Assembly (NCBI GenBank): GCA_024244705.1
Contig: JAAEOK010000089.1
Coordinates: 1 to 38,633 of the forward strand
Length of the DNA stretch: 38,633 nucleotides
Source: Alphaproteobacteria bacterium
GTDB taxonomy: Bacteria > Pseudomonadota > Alphaproteobacteria > JAAEOK01
Reading direction: 5' to 3'
In this document: piece by piece, positions 8,857-16,878 of the stretch
How positions within the stretch are numbered: position 1 is the stretch's first letter
How the letters are laid out: each line of letters begins with the position of its first letter
Made by a program: the position numbers and the translations under genes
The notes under the pieces: model-generated
Databases searched by the model: none
The model's input: only the letters and a program-made list of their open reading frames with translations
What the model was told of the DNA's origin: nothing

Positions 8857-9702
8857 CTACTGGCGCAGGCCGCGAACGATTTCGAGGTAGTCGGGATGAT
8901 CCGGCGGGATGAGGCCGTGGCGGACCGCGAAATCGATGATGACCAGGTTGCAGTTGAACTTGAAATCGGATGTCTCGGCGACGACCCGAAGCACCTCGTC
9001 GGCCGGCCACAGATAAAACTCGGCGATCTCGCCGTCGGTGTTGCGTGGGGTGAAATCCGGCGGCAATTCCAGGTCGTAACAGAACTGCACGTCCGGCTTC
9101 AGGCCCTCTTCGGTCTCGGCGCAATAGGTGATCGCGCCGACGGCGCGCGCAGTGCGGGCGATCGCCTCCGGGACAGCCGCCTCCTCTGCCGCTTCCTTGA
9201 CCAGGTTGTCCATCAGCCCAATGCCCAGCGGTTGGCCGCCGGCGATCATATTGTCAAGCATACCGGGATAGGTCGGTTTGTCGGGTGATCGCCTGCCGAC
9301 CCACATCCGAATCTCGCCGCCGTCGCGGACAAACCCATTGACGTGAACGCCATAGGCGCGAACGCCGAACAAGGGCACCGCTGCGCGCTCCATTCTCAAC
9401 AATGGCGGCGCCGTGAAGGAGAGCGAAACCGGATAAGCCTCGTCTCGCCAGGTGGTGACCGTGCCGTCTTCGGCGAGGATCCGCAGGACCTTTTCGACCG
9501 TCTCGGAGCGCTCCTCGAAACCGCGTATGTCCGGGTTCAGGGTCACCGAATCGACGAGCACTGTAAACACCTCGGGGAGTTCGCGCAGGCGTTCCGCCAT
9601 CGTCTCGCCGACCCATCCGACCCCGTGGCCATCGACGAAGAACCGGCGGTAGCGTGACAGGTCCGCGTTGTTGCACGCTGCGATGCGGTCGAGGAAGCTC
9701 AT
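8857..9702 (-). CDS. DUF4743-NUDIX hydrolase (Tnr3-like)
   Basis: A 281-residue protein with an N-terminal DUF4743 region (about 1-115) and a NUDIX domain (about 115-275). The Nudix box runs from Gly155 through Glu170 and Glu173-Glu174 (GGQPLGIGLMDNLVKEAAEE). This architecture matches the hydrolase half of fungal thiamine pyrophosphokinase Tnr3 and relatives, in which the Nudix domain hydrolyses oxidised thiamine pyrophosphate derivatives. That function is family knowledge, not shown here. The ATG at 9702 overlaps the stop of the cupin gene by four bases, implying translational coupling. Confidence 0.82.
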   Translation of the reverse strand: MSFLDRIAACNNADLSRYRRFFVDGHGVGWVGETMAERLRELPEVFTVLVDSVTLNPDIRGFEERSETVEKVLRILAEDGTVTTWRDEAYPVSLSFTAPPLLRMERAAVPLFGVRAYGVHVNGFVRDGGEIRMWVGRRSPDKPTYPGMLDNMIAGGQPLGIGLMDNLVKEAAEEAAVPEAIARTARAVGAITYCAETEEGLKPDVQFCYDLELPPDFTPRNTDGEIAEFYLWPADEVLRVVAETSDFKFNCNLVIIDFAVRHGLIPPDHPDYLEIVRGLRQ

Positions 9703-10043
9703 CCGCCGACGGGGGTATAGTCGTAAGCGCCGATGCCCTGTACCAGGACGAAACAGCAATCGCTATCGCCGCCGTTGCTGACCCGGTGAGCCGTCTTCGG
9801 CTCGAGGGTCAGTCGTTCGCCCGGTTGCAACCGGTGTTCCTCGCGCGGCGCACGCGATTCGACCACCAACGCACCCTTGGCGCAGGTGAAATTCTCGGTG
9901 ACTTGGCTGTGGAAATGCCAGGGGATGACATCGCCGGCGGCGAGCGTAACGTGCAAGGCGCGCAGATCCATCGTTTCGGCGATGATCGTCGTGTTCTTGA
10001 TCTCGTATTGGCCATCCCAAGGCCGGCTTCCGATGTCGTTCAT
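9699..10043 (-). CDS. Small cupin-domain protein
   Basis: A 114-residue single cupin barrel. Motif 1 is seen as HFHSQVTENFTCAKG (His43, His45 and Glu50 as metal ligands) and motif 2 as LEPKTAHRVSN (His86). AGGAGG precedes the ATG by a slightly long spacing. It is first in a three-gene unit with the NUDIX hydrolase (4-base overlap) and the sulfotransferase. Catalytic or sensing role unknown; small cupins of this kind are often metal-dependent isomerases, dioxygenases or binding proteins. Confidence 0.8.
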   Translation of the reverse strand: MNDIGSRPWDGQYEIKNTTIIAETMDLRALHVTLAAGDVIPWHFHSQVTENFTCAKGALVVESRAPREEHRLQPGERLTLEPKTAHRVSNGGDSDCCFVLVQGIGAYDYTPVGG

Positions 10044-10142
10044 GGCGCGGCTTCCCTCCTATCGTCACGTTGGCCAAATATCATAGCGCGATTCGGACGG
10101 CGCCTCACCGGCCGCCTCGCCCAAACCTCAACAGAATCGATT

Positions 10143-11951
10143 CTACGCCGAATTATCCGCGTTGATAGCATCAAGAAACGATTTGCCGAAATCCTTGAGC
10201 TTCTTCGGACCAACGCCGCCAACCTGAATCATTTGTTCAAGAGTTGCCGGTCGCAATCGGCACATATCATGCAAGGTCGCGTCGGAAAAAATCACAAACG
10301 CCGGCACGCCCCGCTCAAGGGCGAACTCACGTCGCAGCGCCTTTAACCGCGTTAGCAGTTCTGTGTCGATATCATCCACTGACTGCAACGATAGATGCGC
10401 CCGCTTCGATGTCTTTGCCGATGCCGTTGGCTTTGGAATCTCACGGAAGTAGAAATGATCTATGCCCTTCAAAACCGCTTCGCCCTTTTGCGAAAGTTTC
10501 AGGCCGCCAAAGCGTTCGATATCGATCGAAAGGTAACCGCCCGCGACCGCCTGTCGGATAAAGGCCCGCCAGAAGCTCTTGGGGTGTGACTGGCCGGCGC
10601 CGAAATTCGGCAGCTGATCGTGCCCGCGAGCGTGGATCTTCTCCGAGGTGCTGCCAACCAAGACGTCTATGATATGTGCCGCGCCAAACCGCTGTCCGGT
10701 TCGAGCGATGGCGGATAGGAGCATTCGCGCCTCCGTCGTGCCATCGATAACCGTCGGCGGATCAAGGCAAACATCACAATTCGCGCAAGGCGATGATGCT
10801 TCGCCAAAGTATGCGAGAAGGGCGACTCGGCGACACTGGGTCGCCTCGCAATAGGCCAAGAGTGAATCCAGTCGCTTGTGTTCGCGGCGCTTGTGGTCTT
10901 CGTCCGAGGCTTCCTGATCAATGAACCGGCGGCGCATTCGGATGTCATCCAAGGCATATAGCATTTGAACTTCAGCCGCTTTTCCGTCACGCCCCGCGCG
11001 CCCGATCTCCTGGTAGTAAGCCTCCATGCTACCGGGCAGGTTTAGGTGCAAGACGTGGCGGATATCCGATTTATCGATCCCCATGCCAAAGGCGATGGTC
11101 GCCACCATGATCACGCCCTCTTCGGCCATAAAAATCTCCTGGTTCTCTCTGCGCGCCCCTGCGGGTAGTCCGGCGTGATAGGGCAGCGCCCGGTAACCTT
11201 CTTTCGCAAGCAGGGCCGCCACCTCCTCGGTCAAGCGGCGGGACAGGCAATACACGATTCCCGCACCATTTCGCCGAGGTTCCAAGAAATTGAATAGTTG
11301 CCGGCGCCAGTCGGTCTTGGGCGCTACGCCGAGCCGCAAATTTGGTCGGTCGAAACCGAACACAATGATTTCGCCACGCCCGCCGAAGATTTTCTTGTTT
11401 ATGTCCTGGCGTGTCGCACTATCCGCGGTCGCAGTAAAGGCAGCCAGCGTTGCCGTCGGAAATCGGTCCTTGAGCTCTGACAATGTTTCATATTCCGGGC
11501 GAAAACTGGCTCCCCACTTGGAAATGCAATGGGCCTCGTCGACGACGAACATTGCCGGATCTACGGCATCGAGCGCGGCAAGCATTCGGTCCGTCATGAG
11601 GCGCTCCGGCGACATGTAGAGCAGCTTAGCCGCACCCGCCTGAACGCGCCGCCAATCCTCGACGTTCTCCGCACGCGAGCGGCCGGAATGGATACAGCCG
11701 ACGTCAATCCCGTTGGCTTTTAGCGCCGCAGCTTGGTCATCCATGAGCGCTACCAGCGGCGAAACAACTATTGTTGGGCGGTCGTTCAGCAGAGCCGATA
11801 GTTGATAGCACAGGGACTTACCCGCCCCCGTCGGCATAACGACGAGTGTATGAGCGCCCGCCAGCAAACGTTTGACAATCTCCCGCTGGCCCGGTCGAAA
11901 AACCGGAAAACCAAATATCGATTTCAGCAATTGCTCCGGCGCGTTCCTCAC
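10143..11951 (-). CDS. recQ: ATP-dependent DNA helicase RecQ family
   Basis: A 602-residue 3'-5' DNA helicase for recombination and fork repair. Order: helicase core with Walker A PTGAGKSLCYQ (40-50), DEAH box (138-141) followed by CISKWGASFRPEY in place of the usual CISQWGHDFRPEY, motif VI (QEIGRAGRDG), a four-cysteine RecQ zinc module (CEATQC...CANCDVC), a winged-helix RQC region and a C-terminal HRDC domain. GTG start at 11951 with AGGAGG eight bases upstream. The gene is visibly less GC-rich than its neighbours (many A/T third positions), which may mean later acquisition. Confidence 0.92.
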   Translation of the reverse strand: MRNAPEQLLKSIFGFPVFRPGQREIVKRLLAGAHTLVVMPTGAGKSLCYQLSALLNDRPTIVVSPLVALMDDQAAALKANGIDVGCIHSGRSRAENVEDWRRVQAGAAKLLYMSPERLMTDRMLAALDAVDPAMFVVDEAHCISKWGASFRPEYETLSELKDRFPTATLAAFTATADSATRQDINKKIFGGRGEIIVFGFDRPNLRLGVAPKTDWRRQLFNFLEPRRNGAGIVYCLSRRLTEEVAALLAKEGYRALPYHAGLPAGARRENQEIFMAEEGVIMVATIAFGMGIDKSDIRHVLHLNLPGSMEAYYQEIGRAGRDGKAAEVQMLYALDDIRMRRRFIDQEASDEDHKRREHKRLDSLLAYCEATQCRRVALLAYFGEASSPCANCDVCLDPPTVIDGTTEARMLLSAIARTGQRFGAAHIIDVLVGSTSEKIHARGHDQLPNFGAGQSHPKSFWRAFIRQAVAGGYLSIDIERFGGLKLSQKGEAVLKGIDHFYFREIPKPTASAKTSKRAHLSLQSVDDIDTELLTRLKALRREFALERGVPAFVIFSDATLHDMCRLRPATLEQMIQVGGVGPKKLKDFGKSFLDAINADNSA

Positions 11952-12153
11952 TTGCGGGGCCTCCTGGCGGAATCATGAACGTTGTTGCCTGATCGCGGTA
12001 AGTCCGATGCCGGTTCAATTATGGAAGCAAATAACGCTCCCTTCCATTTCCGCCGCCCAATCTTGGCCATAAGAGAGTTTCATTCTTCGCAATGAGTATC
12101 GTCTACGGCTAAAGCGCTCGAATTCCATCGAGTGGAACTTGGGTTGCTAAAAA

Positions 12154-12200
12154 GTGACCCTCGTTATGATCGCGCATTCGTTGTTCGATGGCAGGGTCAC
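12154..12200 (-). terminator. Long-loop intrinsic terminator after the alpha/beta hydrolase gene
   Basis: On the minus strand GTGACCCT (12200-12193) and AGGGTCAC (12161-12154) form a perfect 8-bp stem followed at once by TTTTT. The stem starts within the stop region of the hydrolase gene and the loop is 31 bases, unusually long but able to fold internally. Confidence 0.5.
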
Positions 12201-13015
12201 CGCGCCACGTTCTCGAGATGCAGCAGGATTTCACGATTGACCGCTTCGCCATGGGTGATCGGACCCATATGGCGCGCGCCTTCGATGGTGGCGAGATGGG
12301 CAGCATCGATGGTGGCGGCGACCAATTCGGCAATGCGCGCGGTGGTCGCGTTGGTCGCCCCACCCCGCGCGACCAAGGTCGGGACAGCGATCGCGGCCAT
12401 GTCGGCAAGGGAGAAATCGACCGCGAAGCCGATCGCCCATTCGGCGGCGACCTTGTCCGCCGATTGAAGGACACGGGCGCGGACATTGTCCGGCAGCGCC
12501 GCCCACGCGCCGTCACCGTTCCAATAATCGACATAGCCACCGACACCGGGTGCCGGGTCGCCCCGCGCGACGGCGGCGATAAAGTTATCGCCGATCCGCC
12601 GTATCTCGTCGTGAAGCGCGGTCTCGCCGGCCAATTCGAGGATCGAGAAGAGCACCGGCTCGTAAAGCACGAGACTACGCAACGGAAGCGCATCCGCCAT
12701 CGCCATCCGCAACGAGATCGCCGCCCCATAGGAATGGCCGACGAGATGAATTGGCGCGCCGGCGATGTCGGCGAGCGCCCGCACCAGGGCAAACTCGTCT
12801 TCGGCATCGAGCGCCGCGCCGGCGGGCCACGGCTCGCTGTCGCCGTAGCCGAGCAGGTCCGGCGCCAGCGCACGGTAGCCGCGCGCCCGCAACTCCTCGA
12901 CCAACAGCGACCATTGCGCGCCGCTGCTCGACGAGCTGTGTAGAAGCAGGACCGGTTCGCCGTCGCCCGAATCCAAATAGGCGACCCGGCGTCCGCGGAC
13001 TAGCGTCGTCGGCAC
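12197..13015 (-). CDS. Alpha/beta-fold hydrolase
   Basis: A 272-residue alpha/beta hydrolase with oxyanion segment LLHSSSSSGAQW, nucleophile Ser95 in GHSYGA and a late His249 (EGARHMGPITH). The usual acidic residue after strand β7 (normally GxxD) is not evident: the segment reads VARGGATNATT with Asn222 where Asp is expected, so the acid may come from elsewhere or activity may be altered. GTG start at 13015 behind GGAGGAGGG. It lies 22 bases after the ACT-domain gene and ends in a terminator, so it closes the decarboxylase/ACT/hydrolase unit. Substrate unknown. Confidence 0.82.
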   Translation of the reverse strand: MPTTLVRGRRVAYLDSGDGEPVLLLHSSSSSGAQWSLLVEELRARGYRALAPDLLGYGDSEPWPAGAALDAEDEFALVRALADIAGAPIHLVGHSYGAAISLRMAMADALPLRSLVLYEPVLFSILELAGETALHDEIRRIGDNFIAAVARGDPAPGVGGYVDYWNGDGAWAALPDNVRARVLQSADKVAAEWAIGFAVDFSLADMAAIAVPTLVARGGATNATTARIAELVAATIDAAHLATIEGARHMGPITHGEAVNREILLHLENVAR

Positions 13016-13037
13016 GTTCCCTCCTCCGAGACGTCGT

Positions 13038-13328
13038 TCAGGCCCGCTTGGCGTAGCCTTTTTCCGAGGTCAGGACGGTTTCCACATAGGCCAGCTGGCG
13101 CAGGCAACGGGCGACGTAGTCCGTTTCCTCGGCCGCCATGCCGGCGACCTGAATATCGATATGCAGTTCGTCTCCCGCGACCCCGCTAAGCAGGCTGTGC
13201 CACGAATTGGGAACCAGCCCACGCTTGGCAAACATTCCGAGGACCCGCGGCATGACCCCCGGCTCGGCCACGGCGCAGACATAGAAACAGGCGGTGGGTT
13301 GAAAATCAGTCGATGTCGTCGATGACAT
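13038..13328 (-). CDS. Stand-alone ACT-domain protein (IlvH-like)
   Basis: A 96-residue protein that is essentially one ACT domain, the small-ligand regulatory fold of the acetolactate synthase small subunit. It reads FYVCAVAEPGVMPRVLGMFA (β1-α1), then ELHIDIQVAG, then a second helix ending in LAYVETVLTSEKGYA. It is too short to be a full IlvH. The start at 13328 is preferred because GGGAG lies about ten bases upstream; the frame is open further. Its position between a PLP decarboxylase and a hydrolase suggests amino-acid-responsive control of that unit, which is inference. Confidence 0.7.
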   Translation of the reverse strand: MSSTTSTDFQPTACFYVCAVAEPGVMPRVLGMFAKRGLVPNSWHSLLSGVAGDELHIDIQVAGMAAEETDYVARCLRQLAYVETVLTSEKGYAKRA

Positions 13329-13372
13329 GATACGCAAACTCCCTTGCATCAGGATTCCGGCAAACAGCACGT

Positions 13373-13396
13373 CCCGGACGCCCCGTGGGCGCCGGG
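13373..13396 (-). other. GC-rich hairpin in the decarboxylase-ACT gap
   Basis: CCCGGACGCCCC-GTG-GGCGCCGGG folds into a strong imperfect stem in the 128-base gap upstream of the ACT gene. No T-run follows, so it is not a canonical intrinsic terminator; it may stabilise mRNA ends or attenuate. Only the fold is seen. Confidence 0.35.
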
Positions 13397-13456
13397 CCGT
13401 TAATTCGCCGGATGAGAGCTCGCGTTGTCATGCGAAAGACCTTAACGCCCCGCCGG

Positions 13457-14899
13457 TTAACCGTCAATAAACCGCGCGCGGAATTCGTCGACCTTGTCGA
13501 GCAGGCGCTGGATATCGGCCCACTCGGTATACGGATTGAGCAGGACCGCCCGCAACCAGCGGCGACCGAGGAGGCGGGGGAGGGAGAGAAAGATTCGCGC
13601 CTCGGCGAGCAGCGCCCGCTGAAGCTCGGCATTCAGTCGGTCGGCCTCCGTCTCGTCGCCGGGCGGGACCAAACGAAAGCAAACCAGATTGGTTTGGGGT
13701 CGGCAAGCAACGGCGACCCCGCTGCGCTGCGCGAGCTGTGACGCCAGCCGCGTCGCGTGACCGATCCCGGCCTCGATCAATGAATCGAATCCCTGCCGCC
13801 CGATATGCTGAAGGGTGAGCCACAGCTTGAGCACTTCGGCGTGTCGCGTCCCCTGGAGCGACAGCTCTCCCAGATTAACGAACCCGTTGGTCTCCGCCAT
13901 GTAGGGCGCGTCGATGCGAAACGATTGGAGCAGCGTATCGTTGTCGCGAAATAGGACGCACGCGCAGGTCTTGGCGACATAAAGCCACTTCTGCGGATTG
14001 AAGGTGATCGAGTCGGCGGCCTCGATGCCGGCGATCAGTGGCGCGGCAGACTTCGAAAACGCCAATCCCCCGCCATAGGCGGCGTCGACATGGAGCCAAA
14101 CACCGTGGCGCCGGGCGATTTCGGCGATCGGCGGCAGAGGGTCGATGCTGCCGGTGATCGTGGTGCCGACAGTGGCGACCATCGCCATCGCGACGCCGCC
14201 GGCGGCGAGATGCTCCGCTACCGCCGTTTCGAGCGCGGCGGGGTCCATGCGATAGTCGGCGTCCACCGCCACCGGGATCACCGCCTCGGCGCCGACGCCG
14301 AGGATCATGGCCGCCTTGCGGATCGATGCGTGGGCCTGGGCCGACGCGAAGATCGCCGGGCGCCGGTTGCGATCCAGCGCCGCCCACGCGGCATCGCCGA
14401 GAGCGCGATTGCGGGCCACCGCCAAGGCCTGCAAGTTGGCCAGGCTGCCGCCGCTGGTCAGCACCCCGCCGGCACCGGGACCGAACCCGAATTGACGCGC
14501 GAACGCATCGACGACCGCCAGCTCCAGACGAGACAGCAGGGGCGACATTTCGAGGCTCAGCATGTTGTTGTTGAGCTCGGCCGAGAGCAGTTCGCCGAGT
14601 ACGGATATCGTCGCCGGGATCGAATCCATGTGGCCGATATATCCCGGATGGGCGGCATTCATCGATCCGTCCACGAGGCTGCCGAGTTCGGCCAAGATAT
14701 CGTCGACCGGCCGCGCCGTCTCGGGAATCACGGGCGAATCCGGCAGGCTTCCGTCGTCCGGCAGCGGCGACCGCGCGCCTGCGGTCGACGCCCAATTCGC
14801 CGCCAGCTCGACAATACGGTGTGTCAAATCCTCGACGGCGGCGCGGTTGGATCCGTCGGGCGCGACAAATGCTGCCGCGGGCAAGTGGGATCGGTCCAT
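13457..14899 (-). CDS. Group II pyridoxal-dependent decarboxylase
   Basis: A roughly 480-residue fold-type I decarboxylase (glutamate/aromatic amino acid/diaminobutyrate decarboxylase group). It has the N-terminal segment AHPGYIGHMDSIP, GGVLTSGGSLANLQAL, the PLP-stacking His (SAQAHASIRKA), Asp in HVDAAYGGGL and the Schiff-base Lys in FNPQKWLYV (Lys304 from this start). The enzyme would decarboxylate an L-amino acid to an amine; the substrate is not predictable. Start is either ATG at 14899 or GTG at 14911, which adds four residues; GAGGA lies very close to the ATG. First gene of the decarboxylase/ACT/hydrolase unit. Confidence 0.88.
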   Translation of the reverse strand: MDRSHLPAAAFVAPDGSNRAAVEDLTHRIVELAANWASTAGARSPLPDDGSLPDSPVIPETARPVDDILAELGSLVDGSMNAAHPGYIGHMDSIPATISVLGELLSAELNNNMLSLEMSPLLSRLELAVVDAFARQFGFGPGAGGVLTSGGSLANLQALAVARNRALGDAAWAALDRNRRPAIFASAQAHASIRKAAMILGVGAEAVIPVAVDADYRMDPAALETAVAEHLAAGGVAMAMVATVGTTITGSIDPLPPIAEIARRHGVWLHVDAAYGGGLAFSKSAAPLIAGIEAADSITFNPQKWLYVAKTCACVLFRDNDTLLQSFRIDAPYMAETNGFVNLGELSLQGTRHAEVLKLWLTLQHIGRQGFDSLIEAGIGHATRLASQLAQRSGVAVACRPQTNLVCFRLVPPGDETEADRLNAELQRALLAEARIFLSLPRLLGRRWLRAVLLNPYTEWADIQRLLDKVDEFRARFIDG

Positions 14900-14912
14900 C
14901 TTCCTCGACACT

Positions 14913-14947
14913 CAATAAAATAGGCCGGCCCGAAAACCGGACCGGCC
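14913..14947 (-). terminator. Intrinsic terminator after the YceI gene
   Basis: On the minus strand GGCCGGTCCG and CGGGCCGGCC form a 10-bp stem (one G-U pair) with loop GTTTT, followed by TATTTTATT. It lies just downstream of the YceI stop codon and before the decarboxylase gene, separating two minus-strand units. Confidence 0.7.
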
Positions 14948-14968
14948 CATGATAGCGAAAGCGTTCGC

Positions 14969-15562
14969 TTACTGCTTGATGGCTTCGGCGCCGATAAACA
15001 GAGTGGCGTCCTCGCCGATCCCGGGTATGAACTTGTCCATCCCCCATTCGCTCCGCTTAACGTCGAGTTCGGCGCTAAACCCGGTGTGGGTTGCCTTTTC
15101 GTTGAACGGGTTCGGTGACGGCTGGCCCCACTTGAAATCGAAGGTGACCGGCTTCGTGACGCCAAGGAGGGTCAGATCGCCGGTCATGCGTCCGGTTGTA
15201 TCGTCGATGCGCTCGATGTTGGTGCTCTTGAACGTGATCTCGGGAAATTCCTCTGCGTTGAAGAAATCGGGGCTCCGCAAATGCTTGTCGCGCGCCTCGT
15301 GATTGGTGTCGACGCTGCTGGCGTCGATCACCACCTCGACCGAGCTGTTTCCCGGGTTTTCCTCGTCGAGAACGAGCGCACCTTCAACGCCGTTGAACCG
15401 GCCCATCAGGTCGGACCAACCCAAGTGATTGATCTTGAAATAGACGAAAGAGTGGGCCGGATCAAATTGGTAGTTGTCGGCGGCGCTCGCCGATGCCGGG
15501 AGGTTTACGGCCCCGATCAGGGCGGCGCCAAAGAGCAAGGCGGGAATCTTCGATTTCAACAT
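14969..15562 (-). CDS. YceI-family periplasmic lipid-binding protein
   Basis: A 197-residue secreted protein with a clear signal peptide (about 1-28, ending ASASAADNY) and a YceI β-barrel that in relatives holds polyisoprenoid or ubiquinone-like lipids. Landmarks are FDPAHSFVYFKINHLGWSD, HLRSPDFFNAEEFPEITFKS and the terminal IGAEAIKQ. AAGGAG lies seven bases before the ATG. It follows the membrane protein gene by 47 bases, and an intrinsic terminator lies directly downstream. In other bacteria YceI proteins are often paired with cytochrome b561-like membrane proteins; here the partner is a different polytopic protein. Confidence 0.9.
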   Translation of the reverse strand: MLKSKIPALLFGAALIGAVNLPASASAADNYQFDPAHSFVYFKINHLGWSDLMGRFNGVEGALVLDEENPGNSSVEVVIDASSVDTNHEARDKHLRSPDFFNAEEFPEITFKSTNIERIDDTTGRMTGDLTLLGVTKPVTFDFKWGQPSPNPFNEKATHTGFSAELDVKRSEWGMDKFIPGIGEDATLFIGAEAIKQ

Positions 15563-15609
15563 GAGAGTCTCCTTTTCCGTGGGTCATAGGGTCAACGAGG
15601 GTTTGGGTT

Positions 15610-16524
15610 CTAATAACCGGCGTCCGGCGTCTTGGTGATGTAAGCGAGGCCGACCGCGGCGAGTGCCGGCAGGGCGACGGCGGCGCCATAAAGCAGCGGC
15701 TGGAGGATGCGCCCGCCAAGCCCGGAGCCGACCCGGATATGGCGGGCGAAGAGATCAGCGATAAAGACCAGGATCAGGACTGCGAGCGCGCCGATGCTGA
15801 CGTCGCCGCCGAACAACGCCATCACATAGATACCGGCGAACCAGGAGCAGCCGAGCCCGACCACGCCGATAGCGCCGAATTTCAGGGAACGCCCGGCGAC
15901 CAAGTAATGCAGGTAGTTGATCAGCATAAAGGCGCCGAGGCCGGCGCCGAGGGCGACCGAGACCAGCGCCAGGCCGATGAACGCGCCGAACAGGGAAATC
16001 ACGCCGGCCGCGAAGGCGGCGACCATCAGCACCGTCGCCGCGTCGAGGGGCCCCCTCTCCGCCGGAGTGTCGATGCGCAGGTGCGCCGTCCGGGCGGCGA
16101 ATTCGAGCAGCCACAGGCTCAGCACCGCCGCCAGCCACAGCCCCAGGACGAGTAGGATGAAATCAACGCTCGGGCTGGCGAACAGTTTCCGCTCGGCAAG
16201 CCACAGGACGGCGCCGAGGGGAAAGAACGCGGTCACCGCCCTGACCACTGTCGTCTCCGCCCGGTAGGCATCGAGCAGGAAGCCGAGCACGATCGCGATG
16301 GCGGCCAGGTAGGCCAGCTTCTGTTTCGCCGACACCGGCGGCAGCGGCGGCGTGCCTTCGAGCAGCCAGTAGGCACCGGCGAACGATAGGCAGACCGCCA
16401 GAATGGCGAACCGCGGCCCGATTGTGCCGCCACCACCGAAGCGGATCACCACGACCAGGACGAAGGCGGCGGCAAACGGCAGCACGCCGCCCTGCACGGC
16501 TGGATTCTGCAACATCTCCGTCAT
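15610..16524 (-). CDS. Polytopic membrane protein of unknown function
   Basis: A 304-residue, very hydrophobic protein with about nine predicted membrane helices separated by short loops and no recognised catalytic motif. A helix-rich segment (WLLEFAARTAHLRIDTPAERG) marks the one sizeable cytoplasmic loop. Start at 16524 has AAGG five bases upstream. The stop of a 41-codon upstream ORF overlaps this start as ATGA. It precedes the YceI gene by 47 bases on the same strand and is probably cotranscribed. I do not recognise the family. Confidence 0.75.
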   Translation of the reverse strand: MTEMLQNPAVQGGVLPFAAAFVLVVVIRFGGGGTIGPRFAILAVCLSFAGAYWLLEGTPPLPPVSAKQKLAYLAAIAIVLGFLLDAYRAETTVVRAVTAFFPLGAVLWLAERKLFASPSVDFILLVLGLWLAAVLSLWLLEFAARTAHLRIDTPAERGPLDAATVLMVAAFAAGVISLFGAFIGLALVSVALGAGLGAFMLINYLHYLVAGRSLKFGAIGVVGLGCSWFAGIYVMALFGGDVSIGALAVLILVFIADLFARHIRVGSGLGGRILQPLLYGAAVALPALAAVGLAYITKTPDAGY

Positions 16525-16646
16525 TGCGACCTTAGTCTCATGCGGCACAACGGCGAAATGCCTGCGCAACGCCGCCGAGTGCCATGCCGAAAATCTGTCG
16601 GGAAAATACCCCAGTCCATCAACAACTGCCGAGAAAGGTAATTCAT
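16521..16646 (-). CDS. Possible 41-codon leader ORF coupled to the membrane protein
   Basis: An ATG at 16646 behind AAGGCAAGG starts a 41-codon frame (MNYLSRQLLMDWGIF...) whose TGA overlaps the ATG of the membrane protein gene (ATGA, 16521-16524). The second half is arginine-rich with no domain. The start signal and overlap suggest translational coupling, but coding is unproven. Confidence 0.3.
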   Translation of the reverse strand: MNYLSRQLLMDWGIFPTDFRHGTRRRCAGISPLCRMRLRSQ

Positions 16647-16878
16647 TGCCTTGCCTTCGTTAAGATCACGATTTCGTGAGAATCGCCAAATGCCGCCGCG
16701 AGCCGCGGGCAATAGAGCGCAATACGCGCGGACGGATTCTCGATCAGGAATCGCTGAATCCCGGGGCCGGCCGCTGGCGCGAACTGGCGGCCGTTGGTAA
16801 TCGCGCCCTTGTGTCGGCCCGATTTGCCCATATCTCAAGAGAACCCGCCAGTGCGACGAATAACGCGAGGAGACCGCG
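16647..16878. other. Gap between divergent genes, no gene seen
   Basis: Together with the leader-ORF stretch this forms about 350 bases between the divergent membrane protein and protease genes. Short frames here look like chance. It must hold promoters for both directions, but I see no convincing -35/-10 pair or dyad. Confidence 0.5.

Noticed and set aside
10133-10144. Perfect 12-base palindrome AGAATCGATTCT at the recQ stop
   Set aside because: Isolated, without spacer, T-run or a promoter context; palindromes of this length occur by chance in a window of this size.
13457-15047. Long overlapping frames on both strands across the PLP decarboxylase
   Set aside because: All are arginine/glycine-rich shadows of the decarboxylase; none shows a domain or start signal.
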